NCBI GenBank assembly: GCA_008933995.1
Contig: WARS01000010.1
Span: forward strand, 11,678,238 to 11,742,237
Direction: 5' to 3'
DNA: 64,000 bases
DNA from: Datnioides undecimradiatus
Taxonomy: Eukaryota; Chordata; Actinopteri; Lobotiformes; Datnioididae
The notes below the pieces were generated by a model. The model did no database searches and had not been told where the DNA came from. It worked only from the letters and a program-made list of their open reading frames with translations. Position numbers and translations under genes: made by a program. This document shows, one piece after another, positions 62,287 through 64,000 of this stretch. Each line of letters starts with the position of its first letter. The stretch's first letter is position 1.

Positions 62287-64000
62287 CTGCAGAAACACAC
62301 AAACAGACAACGTGTTGCGTGATTAGTCGCTTTATCGAGGCTTTGATTGCAGGTTTTGATTAGTGAAAACACACTCTGTGGTTCTCTTTCTCTGTCTCTC
62401 TGTCTCTGCAACCCCCCCTCCCTCCCCCTTCCACTTGCTCTCATCCTGCCAAAAACCATAACCTTAATCAAAGGCGTGGCACGGCACACACACACACACA
62501 CACACAAACAAACGCACGTGCACGCGTACACATGTGTGCACACATTCTCTACCTCATGCACAAAGCATTTCATAATGTTCCAGAACAGTCCTTGGTGCAA
62601 CTGCACAACTGATAGAACCAGCTGCGGGGAGAGTATCACTGTATGGCAGATTAAGTATAAGTATTATTAATACTACATTTCCCATGACTCCTTACGTCCT
62701 CTACCTTCGTATTACAGTAAAATCAGAGTGGAGGGGAGAATTACTTTTGAAGCTTAACCACCATCTTTCTGTACCATAACCCACCAGTGGAGGAAAGTGA
62801 TACATTAAGCCAAGCGCTGTATTTAGGTTCAGATATGAGGTACTTGTACTTTACTTGTACTGATTCACTCTGCACATTAAACTAATATGAAACTTCCTTT
62901 TTCTTAAAAGAATTATTTTTAATCTAGATTTTTTTAGCACAGTTTGTAAACACAATTCATCTGGTTTTAATTCAGTCATTAACAGTATTTTACAAATGCT
63001 GTGAGGAGGTCTGCTGTGAAGTTGAATTCTGCATATTTAACTCAGCCAGCTGAAGGTTCAACAGTGTTGTCTGTAGGTAGTATTTGTCAACATAAACATT
63101 TAAAGCATTTACATTTAGTTTCAAAGCCTTTTCCACACTGTCAGGCAATAATCTTTCAAGTCTGACAGCAGTCACAAATAAATATGCATCAGAAAATAAA
63201 TACATTTTAAGAATAAAATGATTGAAATCAGCCTTACAATGAAAAATGACATTTAATGACGAAATATAAAGTGAAACCTGGTTGCGAAAGCAGTCAAGGA
63301 GCCTGAGAAACACATTGTGTTTCTGCATCCATAATCAATGACTAAATGCAGGAGGGGAAAACATTCCTGTACATCCTGTAGGGGCTCACATTCTAGCTGT
63401 GATCCATTCCATTCCACTTTCTCTGTGAGTAGTTACTCAGGGCTGCTACTACAATCAGACGCTGACAATGACTCAGTGCGAGTCAGTGCTTGTTATTATG
63501 GCATTAATATTCCGGTCAGGATAGCCGCTGCAGCTTGCAATGCACTGGGTGTTGTCTGTCTGTACTGGTGGTAGTGACACGTTGGAAACAGATGTTTGCA
63601 TCTGATGCAATGAAGCATAAATGAAGTGAGTTCACACACAGTTAATTTGTCATGCTGAGGCCTGACTTGGCTGTGTTTGTTGGTTGCTGTGCTGGTGATG
63701 ATTATGTGATTGTGGGGAACAAAAGGGCCCATGACAGGATTAAAATGACCCTGAATCTGGTACATGTATAAACAGGGGGTTGTATATCAGAGGAGATGAC
63801 TGAGACCCCAACTTGGTTGAAATGTCTTGAAAAGAATAATAATGTGACCTCGTCCTCAAACTGCTTTTGTCCAAGGTCAGGAATAAGCCTTCAAGTTCAA
63901 CGTTCTGACGTCGCCTCTAAATCGAAATGTGACGTTACATCATGAGTGTTTGCAGAGGCACAGCAAGTAATGCAAAGTTGGCCTTCACAGGGTTTGAGTC
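62287..64000. other. gabrr3 upstream intron or 5' flank
   Basis: Holds a CA microsatellite (62488-62506) and a fish-repeat fragment (about 62780-62900). No convincing signal-peptide exon with a compatible phase was found, so the start of gabrr3 is probably beyond 64000. Confidence 0.45.

Noticed and set aside
62136-62639. Minus-strand open frame and a possible gabrr3 signal-peptide exon (about 62553-62621, LVLSVVQLHQGLFW...)
   Set aside because: The first codon is GTG, not ATG. The hydrophobic stretch sits between a GCAG acceptor and a GAG|GTAGAG donor, but that frame ends in phase 0 while the next exon needs two leftover bases, so it cannot join in frame.
63274-63328. MQKHNVFLRLLDCFRNQ followed by GTTTCA as gabrr3 exon 1
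   Set aside because: Phase does not fit the next exon and the hydrophobic stretch is too short for a signal peptide.

Overview
The window looks like nuclear DNA of a ray-finned fish, probably a percomorph teleost. It holds multi-exon vertebrate genes with GT-AG introns, dense dinucleotide microsatellites, and several dispersed repeats I recognise from teleost genomes (Tc1-like, mariner-like and tRNA-SINE remnants, plus several unnamed fish repeats). No RNA gene, CRISPR array or prokaryotic feature is visible.

Three genes lie head-to-tail on the minus strand, so transcription runs right to left. (1) gabrr3, the GABA-A receptor rho-3 subunit, occupies 62286 to 48897; its signal-peptide exon(s) were not identified and may lie beyond 64000. 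(2) larp4b, La-related protein 4B, runs from twin untranslated first exons near 47440 to a stop at 35753. (3) dip2c, disco-interacting protein 2 homolog C, starts with an ATG at 33015, has a 13-kb first intron, and runs off the left edge after 26 coding exons (about 1103 residues). Every exon was placed by family resemblance, splice consensus and reading phase. The phases close through all 26 dip2c exons and all 10 gabrr3 exons, and the larp4b exons sum to 1845 nt (614 codons plus stop).

Layout: 1-33015 dip2c coding part; 33016-33450 its GC-rich 5' end with triplet repeats and a GTCACGTGAC palindrome; about 34600-35752 probable larp4b 3' UTR; 35753-47440 larp4b; 47440-48896 a compact intergenic stretch plus gabrr3 3' UTR; 48897-62286 gabrr3; 62287-64000 gabrr3 intron or upstream DNA.

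The most striking object is a single 3390-nt open exon (41435-44824) inside larp4b. It starts MGCCFSK, a textbook myristoylation/palmitoylation N-terminus. It ends at a strong GTAAGT donor in the same phase as the conventional first coding exon, so it can splice in frame onto the PAM2w-La-RRM part of LARP4B and would make a predicted 1713-residue membrane-anchored isoform. Its frame also continues 26 codons past the donor to its own stop, which overlaps an AATAAA. Other points of note are a tandemly duplicated first exon, a GC-AG intron filled by a polypyrimidine minisatellite, a 27-nt gabrr3 microexon, a histidine-rich insertion and cassette exon in dip2c, and CAG/CGG triplets in the dip2c 5' leader.
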